Under the pieces are notes generated by a model. It made no database searches. It was not told the DNA's origin and was given only the letters and a program-made list of their open reading frames with translations. Of a DNA stretch of 64,000 nucleotides, positions 45,541 through 59,000 are shown piece after piece. The stretch covers positions 10,339,092 to 10,403,091 of the forward strand of contig JAQFVV010000020.1 of the NCBI GenBank assembly GCA_028023455.1. Reading direction: 5' to 3'. Every line of letters begins with the position of its first letter. Position 1 is the stretch's first letter. The translations under genes were made by a program, and so were the position numbers. This DNA comes from Epiperipatus broadwayi (taxonomy: Eukaryota; Onychophora; Udeonychophora; Euonychophora; Peripatidae).

Positions 45541-47275
45541 GTAAATTCTCATTTAGTTTGGTTTCTATTTTTTTTTATCTCTCTGTTCTATATTCATATT
45601 GTTTAGATATAAAAGTTGATAGCTTTCTAATGAATTCAAATTTACTTCTAAAAAATGGCAGGTATGTTTACTTTTGTTCATTTTTTAAATGCCACATGTT
45701 CGTAAAAAATTATAAGCATTCAGTTCGAATATATTTTAATGTCAGAAAACTAATGCAGTATTTTGTGATTATAATTTTGTCCAACATAGATTTGAATCGT
45801 TCTTCAACAAGATTCATTTTTTAACGAAATTAGTCTTTTCAATTTGTAAATAAATATAAATTTATCTAATTCAATACACAGTTTAATAAGTACACGTAGA
45901 ATAATTTAATATTATATTAATTAAAAATATTTAATAAGCCCTCATTAGTAAATGCATAGAATTACAAAATATTTGTTAATTAGGCTTAATATATTTACTA
46001 ATTGTGAAAGCTTAGTACATATAGAGCAGTCATGGCGAACCATTTTGGCACGTGTGCTCGACGTGGCACGTGACTTAAATATAGGCGATATCACTATGCG
46101 CTTCTAAATTATTTAATTTTGTTTTGCATGAAAGAAATCACATTGTAAATTCTCGCTAGCTTCATGATCCTGCGACCAATTGATGCATGTGTGCATCTTG
46201 TTTTTATTTTAAGATATTCGATAAAATGTTGATTTTAAAAAAATAATTAAAAACTAACTAAAGAATTCCGATGTTGCTTATAGTATAACGAATAAAGACA
46301 ATATCGTGTGTGTGGGATGTTTTTTTAAAGAATTTCATTCAAGTACAATAAATTAGTTATCTCATTGTCATATGGAAGCATATCTAAAATGGTCAGCATT
46401 ACTTAAGTATCATGAATTCAAAATTAAATATCTTCATATAAAAAATCCAAATTAGTAAGTTATTAAAAATTTTTGACTGATTAGTAATTAGTTAACTATA
46501 GTGGATACATTACGCTCCAGATATATGAAGAATGCCTGTATTTCAAATATTTAATTTATTATTTCAATCGTCTTTTGAAACTAGATAATAAAATGATTAA
46601 TTAAATTACATTTTATCATTTCATTAAATAAAAAGCCGCGATATATACTTTACACAAGTTTTGTACATTCATTTATGCATAAGAAAATCCATTATTAAAA
46701 GATAAGAAATAGAATATATACATAAAATATGATTCTGTAATAGCAAAGTGAAGAGAATATATTTCCGTTTGTACTTATTTGCAACATGAATGCTTAAGAT
46801 GAAAAACAAAATAGGCACATGGATTTATTGTTGGGAAGTTACTGAGTTGGAGCATCTGAACTGAAACCTCAAGTCAGACACTACCATTTGTGCTGCATAC
46901 TGCTTAAGATAAAGTAACTAGATCGGATGATTTATAAATTAATAATAGGTTATTAACAAGAAATTTTGACCCAATATGCTTATACAAAACAACAATCTTG
47001 TTTTATGGTCATGCATAATTCAAATTTCTACAAGTCTAGATATACCTTGGGAGCCACAATTGCTAAAAATATCTACATACATGTGTATAGAGGCAGCATA
47101 AAAATATTGTTTAAATATATTTACCATAAGAACTTAAAATTGAATTGTGAAATCCTTTCATGAATAATCAATATATTATGGACATCGCCAATTTTTCATA
47201 ATTTGTTTTTGATCTTGTAGATAAATGATCCATTTCAAAACTGTAGAAGATTAATCAATATAAGAAATATAAAAA

Positions 47276-47672
47276 GGGAATTTGAATTCAGACTTTCAAG
47301 TACCCGTCAACTATCCACACTATCTCACCACTGATACACCTGACCACACATGTAGAAAAGATAAATAATCGACATTCGTATTTTGTGCTAAACCAGCACT
47401 CATCAGTTGGCCCAGATTATCATCTCCCACACTTATATATATAATCAGTGTTCAATTTATTTGAAGAGCAAATCTTCATACTTTAGTGGACAGGCTTCAG
47501 TCTACTCCAACTCTTCAGCTATCCTTACCATTGAAAATCTAATGATGAAACACCCAAATCCCATGCTGATGCCAATATTATTGCCATGCCCATGTTGACC
47601 TTAAATCACTGACCTCTCATGTATACGACCATATCCATTTAAATACATAGAAGAGGAATGGGCAGGATGCTG
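47276..47672 (-). repeat. Family B ribozyme repeat, hammerhead with G12 to A
   Basis: Minus-orientation copy from CCTGCCCATTCCTC to TTGAATTCAAATTCCC. The ribozyme (about 47372-47414) reads GGCCAA, CUGAUGA, GUGCU-GGUUU-AGCAC, AAAAUACGAAUGUCG: stem II is perfect, but the invariant G12 is A and the 3' stem I strand is changed. The copy is inactive by inference. Confidence 0.78.
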
Positions 47673-47679
47673 GTTTAAT

Positions 47680-50600
47680 GTAAAAATATTTGAAATACAG
47701 GCACGCTTCACATACCTGGAGTCTAATTATAAATATAGGGGATTTGAACTCAGACTTTCAAGTACCTGTCAACTATCCTCCTTATGTTACCACTGACGTG
47801 TGATGGCATTGTTCCTACGCAAAAATTATAAAATATTAAAGTTCCCACGCTATTTCTGGGGAGGGGGGGTTCTTTTAGAAAACAAACAGAATTTGTGCTT
47901 TTTCAATATTTTTTTTTATTGACCTCAACAAATTTAGAACAAAAAAAAATCAAACTCAGAATTTAGCTTTTAATGGTTTTTTTTTTTTTTATTAATGTAA
48001 AACTTAGTATGCTTTTTTTATTATCATCAACAAATTTTCAAGTTATTACTGTTGTATTTGGTTCTGCTTGAAGCAGTATTATTTAGCCATCATCCCGTTT
48101 CACCATAGTAGGGAGTATCTTTGACATCAGTTCGAATCCTCGCAGTCCACGTATATTATAATCAGAATTATTTATTTTGATGTGTAATAGCGTATATTTA
48201 CATGTATGTGCGCACATTTAATATATTAATGTCTATGCATATAATGTATACGCAGTTATAAACTTAAAATTAATAAAATATTGAATTGTGTGAACATTAT
48301 TATATGTGTGTAACCACCAGATGTATATGCGAGAGAAGACGTAATGCAATAGATTTAAAGAAGCATTACAACTCTTAAATTAATATAAATTTGAAATATT
48401 CTCGGTTAAAAACTTTATTTAAATGCATTGGTATATAAATTTCAATTCCTGGGATAGTCTCACTCACATATATAATAAAATGTTTACAAACTTAACCTTT
48501 TTTTAAAAAAAAGTTATCTGTTTTTATAAAAAAGTTGTAGATTGTTGGAAACCATCTGTGAGCAATCGGCAGCAACCGAAATCAATCTATCCTTAGGGTC
48601 TTGTAGACATTGGCCCCACTTATGAATTCTCTATTTAGTATATTCATTGTAACTTTTGAACAATAATTAGAAAACAATAAACTTCTTAAGATAGCAATTA
48701 ATGAAACTTTGGATAAAAATTTTAACTGTATTTTAAAAATAAAATCTTGCCTATGTCTTAAATTAAATTCTAAAACTCTAAACGCTTGTTAAAATAATAA
48801 CTTATTCAGTTATTCTATTGCTAATATTTGTTTTATATATGCTTACTTTATAACTTATGCTATGCTCAGTTCAAAGTTTTGCGGAACAAAATTATAGAAT
48901 TTTGCGTACCCTAAGCTATTAGTTAATATTATATTTAGCGTGGCTAATTTGTCTTTGGGAAGCACATATGTGCATTTACGCCTTGCTGTATGTTTCTTAT
49001 ATGAATGGGCTTCTGGTTTTAATGGCCATCCCATATACTTAGTTCGGACAGCTCTTTAGAACTGGAACACGAGGGTCCAGATTGTTATATAACACCTTAG
49101 TATCTGAAGTCATACTACAAAGCTCCAGTTCATCCCATAATATAAGATTTCAGCATTGATCTGAATATGTAGTCTGGTTTTGTACATACATAATCTGCAT
49201 AGAGAGCCTATTGCAACTCATTAAGTATTGGTCTTTATTAAATGTTATGGTGATAAATCATCATTCTTGCACTGACTTAACCGTTGCAAACATAATGGGG
49301 GGGGGGGGAGCATAGTAAAATAAAACATGTATAGACCGTAGATTATTAAATTTGTAATAAACTCTTAAATTATAGTGCATCAGATGGGATTCTGTTCTCA
49401 AACTTGCTCATCATTGTTACCCACCTGCATGTGTCATTCAGTGCACTTATGTTTATTTAATCTTTATTTAAGAATTAAAATATATTAAATTATAATCAAT
49501 GTGTTGTGTAACATTCGTAGTCCATTCCAAATCTTAGTTAAATTTCTTAATGCATTAATTATTAATGTATGCACCAACAAATTTCACACTTATTACTGTT
49601 ACTTTTTTTTTTTTTTGATATAAAAATAAATAAATTTAAAAACCAGCTGTTCGCAGCTACAATAATATATCAGATGTATAGCTTGAACAAACTCGTTAAT
49701 TGCGAGAATCGAACGTTTAGGTTTTTCTGCTCCGTGTTCTTTGTCTTGTTGAGGTTATCGAGAATATTATTTGACGCATTACCTACTTCAAAATATTGTT
49801 CAGACATACCCTTTGACAACGTTTTTCACCTTAAAACTTGACTACAGTAGTGTGTAAACCCTCTGATAACTATTGCTTGGACAAATCGTGTGATTTCAAT
49901 AAAAAAAAAAAATTGGAGAAACTTTATTTACAATTGATTTATACATAATTGTAAGACACGACACCGTAAAAAAGTGTGAATTCGCATAAATAATTTACTG
50001 CAATGCGACAACACGGCCTGCAATGTGTGGTACAACACAACTGTTGTATACATATAACACATGGCCGGAAAAATACATTCGGCCACGTAAATGGCTTTTT
50101 TATATGTTTTAGCACATAAATCGCGCCATCCTGCAGTGTGTGTGTCTAATCAACAAATACCTGACCACACATGTAGAAAAGAAATAATACATATTTTGTG
50201 CTAAACCATCATCAATTGGTCCAGATTATCATCTTCCACACATATATATTCAGTGTTCAGTTTATATTAAGATAGCAAATCTTCATATTTTAATGGACAG
50301 GCTTCAAACTACTCCAACTCTTCAGCCATCCATACCATTGAAAATTTAATGATGAAATGCCAAAATCCCATGCTGATGCCAATATTGTCATGTTGACCTC
50401 AAGTCTATGTATTTAAATGGATAAGATCCTATACATGAAGGGTCAGGGTGACTTGAGGTGAACATGGGCAGGGCAATAATATTGGCATCAGCATGGGATT
50501 TGGACATTTCATCATCAGATTTTCAGTGGTATGGATGGGTTAAGAGTTGGATGTTGGAGTAGATTGAAGCCTGTTCATGAACGGATGAAGATGTGCTATC

Positions 50601-50835
50601 TTAATATAAACTGAACACTGATTATAGATGTGTGTGGGAGATGATCTGGACCAACTGATGAGTGCTGGTTTAGCACGATTTATTGGAGATTATTTATCTT
50701 TTCTACATGTGTATCAGTGATATGAGATAGTGTGGATAGTTGATGGGCACTTGAAAGTTTGAGTTCAAATCCCCTATATTTGCAATTAGGCTCCAGGTAT
50801 GTGAAGAATGCCTGTATTTTAAATATTTATAAGAA
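47680..50835. repeat. Family B palindrome split by a DNA transposon
   Basis: The left arm is in two parts (about 47680-47805 and 50150-50410) and the right arm is 50410-50835. Both outer ends carry AAATACAGGC..TTCACATACCTGGAG..CTAATT.. and the GATTTGAACTCA block, in opposite orientation. The right-arm ribozyme (about 50650-50692) has ACCAA, CUGAUGA, GUGCU-GGUUU-AGCAC, then GAUUUAUUGGA: stem III is deleted. The left-arm ribozyme (about 50198-50222) is shortened as well. Without the insertion the palindrome would be about 0.8 kb, similar to 11575-12515. Confidence 0.75.
47798..50150 (+). mobile_element. GGT-type DNA transposon, copy 4 (about 2.35 kb, larger interior)
   Basis: The left end reads GTGTGATGGCATTGTTCCTA, CGCAAAAATTATAAAATATT, AAAGTTCCCACGC, matching the left terminal region of copy 1 (TTTGATGGCGCTGTTTTCTC, GCTAAAACTATAAAATATGA, ACATTCCCAGACC). 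The right end (49750-50140) matches the right terminal region of copy 1: TTTGACGCATTACCTACTTC, ACAGTAGTGTGTAAACCCTC, TGCAATGCGACA..CGGCCTGCAATGTGTGG and TATGTTTTAGCACATAAATC, GCGCCAT. The extreme ends and the 8-bp duplication are no longer clear. The interior (about 48150-49700) is unlike the other copies and has no transposase ORF, but includes AGTTCGAATCCTCG near 48125, a tRNA B-box-like string, and a G10 tract at 49299. Confidence 0.7.
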
Positions 50836-51369
50836 ATACAATCAAAAATTTTGGTGAGGTCAAAATAAATACTAATGATACATTGAGAGGTTTCTTAAAA
50901 AAATGAGTACAAACATTCTTTAATTTTTTTGTTTTGTATTGCTGCCCAAAGAAAACCAAATTGTTTATTAATAAAGTATAGTTTAAAAAAATAATGGAAC
51001 AATATATATTTAGCACCCAATTTAAGCACCTTAGAAAAAACAAAATCATGTGCATGAGAAGATTATATTAAATAAGCCTGCAAAATAATGATTGAAGACA
51101 TCAATAAATTTATGGTTGGTAGTAATTTCAACTCATCTAGTATCTTTGTCACATTAATATTTAACAATTATTTCTTTTAGTTTGTTTACACATTAATTTT
51201 ATTCAACAGTAGTCAAATCTCCAAAAATAGCCCTTATCAGAAAATTATTGGTTATCCCTAGCTATTGTCAAGCCTTTTAGTTATTGCTTCACTGATCATG
51301 GAAATACTTTTACTGTGGAAAAGTCAACAACTAAATTAATGTTTATTAAATTCATCTTGCCAAGTATTA

Positions 51370-51445
51370 TTAGCTATAAACAGAGCAAAACTCTCCATAC
51401 AGTATCAACAATTAATGTGCTAGTATAGGAAATGTGATCATGTGA
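51370..51445. repeat. Family A element reduced to its two ends
   Basis: AGCAAAACTCTCCATACAGTA is followed at once by TCAACAATTAATGTGCTAGT and ATAGGAAATGTGATCATGTG: outer left module joined to outer right module, with the ribozyme-bearing centre deleted. Confidence 0.7.
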
Positions 51446-52856
51446 TATTATTAGCTATATTGAAATTCACTTTTCTATTAAATTTTACTGTATATGATTA
51501 ATATAGAAACTACCAAAATGGTCAGTAATTAATAATTTGGAATTGTAGAAATGTAATTAAAAAGAATAGGGCTTTGCATATACATTTATTAAAAGAGAAT
51601 TACATTGATAAAAGATTCTAACAAGCAAAAACAATATCTGATAATTTTTATTGTAGTCTTAGTAAAAATAAAGGTTGAACCCATTATATTTTGTAAGATT
51701 TAGTTCTAATTCTTTTACAAAAAATAAATATTTGATGAATATGGGCAGTATAAACCAATGATAAAAATATTGTCACCACAATATCACAAGATCTTTCCAT
51801 TATAACTCCTCTGCAAGAAATTTAGATGAACGAATGCCTTTAATTAAAATAGTTATTTTGTCAAACTAATTTGAATCTGGTGATAATGATATTTGTGTCG
51901 TCACAATTCTCAATCAAAATATTACATTATCATTCAGTAGTTCATTTGTCTGCATTCAATTTTTCCAGTAGAGTAAATACTAATATTCATTCAATTGGTG
52001 CAGAATACTTGCATTTCAACAGCATTATTAATCTTTTAAATCTTTATCCATTCTGCCAATAAACTATTCATTGTTTTATATTGGTCTACAATATAAACCA
52101 CGAGTGATTTACTACTTCTGATATAGTTGTAGCATCTTTCACTATTTTATATACAGTTAATAAATTTTTTTGTTGCAATTCTAATACAGCAACTTTTAGG
52201 TCAATAGTAAGCAAACCAGCCTTACACATGCTATTTTGCCAAAAAAATCTCTCGACCGTCTTGTTTAATAAATTTGAATAGTCATCAGTGCATGAGAAAA
52301 TTGCATTTTAACAACCGTAGCAATTACATAAAACTTAATATTTATAAGTGTAGAACGTAGTTAATATAAGGAAAGCACAACTACCTTTTTTTTTTTTAAT
52401 TTAACCAAGAGAATAGAAACATCCAAAATTATATCAATAACTGTAGATAGTGATCATAGTTTGACTGGAAAGGAGCATGATTTTGTCACTTCATTTACGA
52501 GCTTAATGGTATTCAGTTCTGAATTTTATTGCATTATACATCAGTTGATTTTATGCAAAAGGCTCGTTTCAAGTCGCTGGAAAATGGTACAAGATTAAAT
52601 GCAGTAAACTCAGTCTACAATGATTTACTTATAATAACAAACCAATAATAAAATCTAAATCTCAATTTAATGCTGCTTTCTTATACCAGAGATTATGAGC
52701 ATGATTTTTGTTTCAGAAAATTAAGATTGTAATGAATCAAATAACAGGGAAAGAAAAATTATAACATTTTGAATCAGACTTATGTTTGGAATTTTGGTCA
52801 TTAATTTTTTTTTTATAGTTGATTGTTGTGAGTCTGATCTATTGTACTATTTAATA

Positions 52857-53269
52857 CAGTGGTCTTCAACCTTTTCACACCTGTGGACTGGTAAAAATAA
52901 GGATAAGGTTTCATGGACCAGCAGAAGTCTATAGATAAATTTTCTTAAAGATGTAAACAGCTTAGCCTTAGATGAAGTTATATATATGTGGAGTTTGTAT
53001 AATAAATGAAGTTATATATATGTGGAGTTTGTATAATAAAAAAATTTATTCTATCCCTCCTCCCCCCATAAATATCTGTGATAACTGGAAAAACAAATTA
53101 ATTTATGTATGACTGATTAGATTTTGTTCTGTTTCTTTTTTTTTAATCAGGTAAAAGTGCGATGAAAAAAATAAAAATTGTTTATATTAATTAAAAGTTT
53201 AAAATCTTATTATTTTGTTATTAAAACTTTCTTGCCAGTCTATCGTGGACCGGTGCTTGAAGACCACTG
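52857..53269. mobile_element. hAT-type MITE, 413 bp
   Basis: Begins CAGTGGTCTTCAACC and ends GCTTGAAGACCACTG, classic hAT terminal inverted repeats, with subterminal TGGACTGGT / GGACCGGTG. A perfect 8-bp target duplication ATTTAATA flanks it (52849-52856 and 53270-53277). A 34-bp tandem duplication (units at 52972-53005 and 53006-53039, ATATATATGTGGAGTTTGTA) lies inside. No transposase. Confidence 0.9.
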
Positions 53270-53519
53270 ATTTAATACATTGATGTATCTATTATGTACA
53301 TTAACATCTGATGATTAAGTTGTGGAAAGATTCTTTAAGTATTTAGATGTTGTTTTTTTTTTACAGAATGAGAAAATCAATCGCGGACCGGTGGTTGAAG
53401 ACCACTGATTTAATACATTGATGTATCTATTATGTACAATAACATCTGATGATTAAGTTGTGGAAAGATTCTTTGAGTATTTAGATGTTTTTTTTTTTAC
53501 AGAATGAGAAAATCAATTA
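53244..53519. repeat. 138-bp tandem duplication spanning the hAT right end and its flank
   Basis: Unit 1 (53244-53381) starts with the last 26 bp of the MITE, then ATTTAATACATTGATGTATC and about 100 bp of flank. Unit 2 (53382 to about 53519) repeats MITE end and flank with a few differences (TACATTAACA versus TACAATAACA, CTTTAAG versus CTTTGAG). The duplication happened after MITE insertion. Unit 2 keeps the TIR form GGTTGAAGACCACTG, the better match to the left TIR. Confidence 0.85.
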
Positions 53520-55960
53520 ATAGACATCAACTATCCATATTAATGTTATTGATATATACATTTATATGAATTAAATGTTAAACTGCAAAATATTAACAAG
53601 ACGGGTAACATGTTTGATTTAATTAAAGTATTTCAAGCTAAATTACAAATTTTCAGTTTAACACCAAATTTTTTTTTTCTAATACCAAAAAATATTGTAA
53701 ATCTTGAATGTCATGAATAAGCAGATCAAGTTAAATTTACATGAGTTTCCTGAAGTTATTCATTAAAATTTTCCCAGGGATTTATACAATACACAGATAA
53801 ACTCAATTTGGGAATATAGAAATTCATTGAATTAATTTTCAATTCAATTCTATATGGAAGTAAAAGTTTCGTCTATTTGAGAAATGACTTGGAAATAATT
53901 TTAAATGATTGAATTATTGACCTAAAAAAAGAATGTAGACATCGAAATAATGAGAATTTGGGTTGCTATTTCCAGTACCTTTAGTTTTAAAAAACTAAAC
54001 ATGATACATTATCAGTTTTTTCTTATACATATATTTATAAGATATTAATTTCTGAAATTTTATATAAATCCGTTTAATAGAATGAGTCTCTGAATCTAGT
54101 TTATCCTTTGTTTTACTATAATTGACAAAATGAATCTTCTATAAAGCATTGGTCATGCAATGTGAACAGTAAAAATCTCATTAATAAATAATTCATATTG
54201 ATTTGACGAATTATGATTTTGCTTTTATGAAATTTTACATTTTTAAACTTCACTCAATAAAATTTCGCTGCATCTTGGAGCATAAATAAATAATCAAAAC
54301 AAGATTGAAATATAAAAACTATTAATAACTATTTTAATATTTATCGAACCGACTTTCTTCATTGTTTTGATTGATTACTTATTTACATATTTGTGACAAT
54401 ATTGTAGACAAATAAATTATATTGGATATTTGGCCATTATAGTAACTTGGTATATATTTGTAAATTTTTGATAACATAAAATGCTGGTATAAAATACAAT
54501 AGTCTTTTCACTTATATACTGATTTGGCTTGAAACAGAGTTTGGTTTAAACTATCAGAATTATGAATACGAATTCAGAACTGACTTGAATATTTTTTTTA
54601 TATGGAACCAGACTTTTTAAAAAAATCTATTTTAGTATCTTTTTTTGTAATGACCTCTATTGAATGGCCACATTCTGCAACTTTACAGACTTGAATTTTT
54701 TTGTAATATATAAAGTGTTTTGAAAAATTCATATTTGACTTTGTATTAGATAATGAGGCACAGTGTTAGAATATCCGATGAAATTTTATTGTTTTTAATC
54801 TTTTCTACAAAATTATTTTTAATCTGGATTAAAATTTATTAGGAAATACAAATGAAATAAAGCAATAATTGTTAATAGAGAAATAGAGAGAAATGTCCTG
54901 TTATTGAGAAGCAAATTTGCACAAAAAAAGAAAATATGATAATAAAGATCCATTAGTAAGTACTTAGAAATACAGATAGCAAAAATGTTAGTCTTTAAAC
55001 TGATCTGATTGTGTGAGTGTAAAATTTATCCCAATATAATATTAAAACTGAATATTGTATACTTTCACTTCAAAGAATAATTGTATTTAATAGCTAATAG
55101 AAAACTTAAAATTGGCATTCCATTTTAGAATTTCTGAAAGTTTAAGTCTAAAGCAAGTGGGGTTTAGATTTTTACTTACTAAATAATTTAAAGGTTATGT
55201 AATTAAAAATTCATTGATTATGAAGTCTTTAATTCCATATATATTTATATCCAAGCCATGATGAATATTTCTAAAAACAAAATATCAGAAATTTGAAATT
55301 AAGGAAATACTAAAATATTGCTTCTTTAATAAAATTTTATTAAATTACTGAAAAACTAGCTGCACAACAGGATAATTCATTTTCCATATTTGAAGAATAT
55401 TTCAAAGTTATAGATAATGTCTGTCTCAAAATAAATTAATAATTTAATCATAGATTTGCATGTGATATTTTTGTAATGTTAACAAATTCCTTGAAATCAA
55501 GAAGAAAATTTCAATGATGAATAGTGATTATTTGGGTTAAGTAAAGCAAATAAAATAGAATTAGTGTTAATTATTTATATGACTAGGGCATGTCTAAATA
55601 TCTATTATGAAGGATTAAAGTTAATGTTTTCATGGTTATTACTAGTTTATTGATTATAAGTGTATATATAAAATATTTACATTTCAATATCTGAAATACA
55701 GTCTAAGGAAGTTTTACTGAAATCAGAATAATGAACTCTAGTAAAACGAGAATGTGAATATGCTTCTTGCTATATCTTATGCATATGTGGATTTAGGTTT
55801 CCAATGCAATGATATGGGGTCTTTGGAATAATAAAAAAGTGATAAATTATTCCCACTTTTCAGTTTTTACAATAAAATATTTATTTTAAAAAACCATTAC
55901 AATCTGTAGTTTTTGAGCATTTAATACAATTCTATTCATACTTGAAAAAAGTTTTGAGTG

Positions 55961-56049
55961 TCATAGCATCGGCCAGGAAGTGAAGCCGCTAACCCGGGAC
56001 AACTGCTTGTAAGGCAGCTCTGCTGATCTCTCAATCACCAACGCTTGAC
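55961..56049 (-). mobile_element. tRNA-derived SINE, copy 6 (no poly-A tail)
   Basis: TCATAGCATCGGCCAGGAAG, a damaged B box (AGTGAAGCCGCTAACCCGGG), CTGCTTGTAAGGCAGCTCTG and ATCTCTCAATCACCAACGCT, ending TTGAC. Flanks AAAGTTTTGAGTG (to 55960) and TAAAGATTTGAGTG (56051-56064) are a diverged duplication. The A-tail is missing, so this is an old copy. Confidence 0.78.
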
Positions 56050-56064
56050 TTAAAGATTTGAGTG

Positions 56065-59000
56065 CACATGGATTAAAATAAAATATTTAGATCTGACAAA
56101 TTGCGTAATTATAGATATTTTATTTTGATGGAAGTGCCAGAAAATATATGTAAGTCATAGAAGCCATAACCTCTGAAAGCTTGAGAACTGCTACTCTATT
56201 TTTTTTTTGAGTAACATACCTAACAGGCTTTTTTTTTTACTTTTTTTGGTTGCTCGAATTTAGACATGTATTATGTCTATAATGAAAAGATAGGGTTTGA
56301 TCCCTTACTGTTTCACTTTCAATTTGATTGCCAACTATCTTTGCTGGGTTTAAACCCCATTCAAATGATTAAATAAGTATTATCATGGCTATGTGCATGG
56401 GCTGTAAATACCCATTATATTAAATATTACAGTAGATAAATTTTGTTTGCTATTAGAAAAATGTTTATATTATAGATTTAATATAAAGTCAATTTATTAA
56501 TTTGCTGCATTACAAATTCGTGTGTAGATGTATAATCCAACCTATATCCCTATGCATATATAGGATAACATTTAGTTCTGTTAAAAGCTTTAGTTTTATT
56601 AATTAAAGTAAAATAGTTGTAAACAAAAATTTGCATTAAACTGCCACACCTGCAGTAAAAATCAATTTAGATTTTAGTAATAGCTGTATTCTAATTTGTT
56701 TACAACAAAGGGGTTATACAGTAAAATTGCTGGACCAGCACTATTGAATGTCCCGGGGTAATTTTGGACACCTTGAAAATTTAAACAAAAGTTTTAAAAT
56801 CACCTTGTACAATCTAATTTTAATGTAAATTCCGAGACTAATGGATTTTCAGACGAAATAAATTCTCCACAAGTAAGTGCTTGGGACTAAAATGTATAAA
56901 TAGGCCATATTTTGAGCTTGTAGGAACACCAATTTTTGTATGAGTGATTGTTACTATACTCCACGTCACTGAATTTTAATGTCTGGCTAAAGAAGGCCTA
57001 GTTTTGCTGTTTCTCCAAGGGAGAATGACTAGTTTTACTGCCAGCCGATGTACTTAACAGCCGGAGTACCGCAAAATAGAATTATCCAGCCACAGCCTAC
57101 TGCCTGAAGAAGAAGACCACATGAACATACCCAAGAAGGATTTACCATCACGCTAGTGCCTTCATCTCCAACTGAAATGAATAACCGGTAATGTAGACAC
57201 AGAACCGCAGAGCTCTGTATCAATTAATATTTAATATTCCATTTTTTAATTTAAAAACTAGCTAAATGTCACTTAAAGAAACGTTTGAAAGTTCAAGTTA
57301 CCATAACTTTAAAATCTGTCTAAATCAAGTAATCTTTAAATTATGTGACTTGCCTACCTACACTTATAATTCTATTTATTAAATCAAATGTTCTATTCAA
57401 TTCTTTTTATCTATCATTGCGGTTGTGCCTATACTTATAATTATTTAAAACATTTTATATATTTATTATATGCCAATGCTTCGAAACAGCAAGCCTTTAA
57501 ATTTAGTAAATTTTAGAGAGGACATAATTATAATTATCTTCGTATAATTATTTCTTAGTGTCGCCATTTACCTTGCTGTTTTGAAATCCTATATTCATAG
57601 TAATAAAGAATCGCTCTGCGCTCATTATTACTGTTAAATATTTGTTTAATATATAAATACAGAATGTGTTCTGCTTATAAATTTGATTTATGATTTTAAT
57701 TAATGTTATAATAAGTTAATAGACTAGCCTTACAGCCAGTTAGAAAGTATATTTATTTATTAAGCTTTTAGTAAACCCTTTCAAATATACTTTTACCTCC
57801 TTAACTGATTATTACGATGTAGGTTGAAACATGTTAGCAAGATTGAAAATATAATTATTCCCTTAAATAGCTTATATATGTGACGGTAGTTAAGAATTGG
57901 CTCCTATTAAGAAACTGATAAAACTATAGTTAAAGCATCTAATTTTAAGTATGATTATATCTTCTTTGCTTGGCGGATTAGATATTATTAAATACAAATC
58001 AGTATTTAACATTTTGCTGCATCCTTCAAAAATGCGACCTTGTTAAGGCCATCCCATTTTATCTTATTTCGGGGACGTGCGTCAGTAAATCCTGAAGTTA
58101 ATATCAGGCAAGCGAGTAAGCCACCCCTGCCCTTGAACTATCAATGTTCACCTCATAAGCAGCAGAACGCTCAGTCCCAGGTGGTCGCAAGAACCCTTAA
58201 ACAGAATAATCTATCCGCAGGTCGATTTTATTACTAATATTTGCCAGTGCTATAGCACATGTTGGTGATCTAGGGAGCCAATTCTACATCCTCTTGATTT
58301 AATATTCAGCATTAGTCTGAAACCATCTTGATTCCTAGGTTCAATCTACCTCAACGTGCTGGTTTATATGCTCAGACTTTGCACAGGAATATATCTAATA
58401 TAATATTATAATGGTCTACTGAGGGCTAGTGTAATTATCTATGAAAGAGCAACCACAACCTTAAAAATAGGATTTGGCGTTTCATTATATGCGTAACTTA
58501 AGCGATCATTAATATGTAAGATGAGAGTAATATGATTTTCTCATCTACTGTAATACCTGCATGTATTTACCATGCTTTAAATTAGGTTCTTTGTTGTTAT
58601 TTATTATATTAATCACTAAATAAATATCTATTTAAATTACTTTGGTTTCATATGATTTCTTGTTGCTTAATTCCAATTCAATTCTAGTTATTTATATAAT
58701 ATGGATGAACGATCTATGCATTGATGATAAATCATGTACATTACCTCCAATACCAATACTCCTCAGTTTCATGTTTCTTCCTGCCCTATGCTGGCCATGA
58801 AGAACTAGAAACTGAGTGTAATCTCAGGTATGTCATTCGTAAGGTGTTGAATCATGGAGTACTGGTAAAGAAGTTGGAGCCTGGTCAGATTTGGGACTTC
58901 GCCATCCCACCCTGGTCAGCTTTGCTCTCTCTGCCGGGATTCTGGATTCTGTTACGCGAAGATCTAAGACTTGACCGTTACAATAATTATTTGAATAATT

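Noticed and set aside
48110-48145. tRNA gene at AGTTCGAATCCTCG
   Set aside because: A B-box-like string is present, but no A box at proper spacing and no acceptor stem could be paired.
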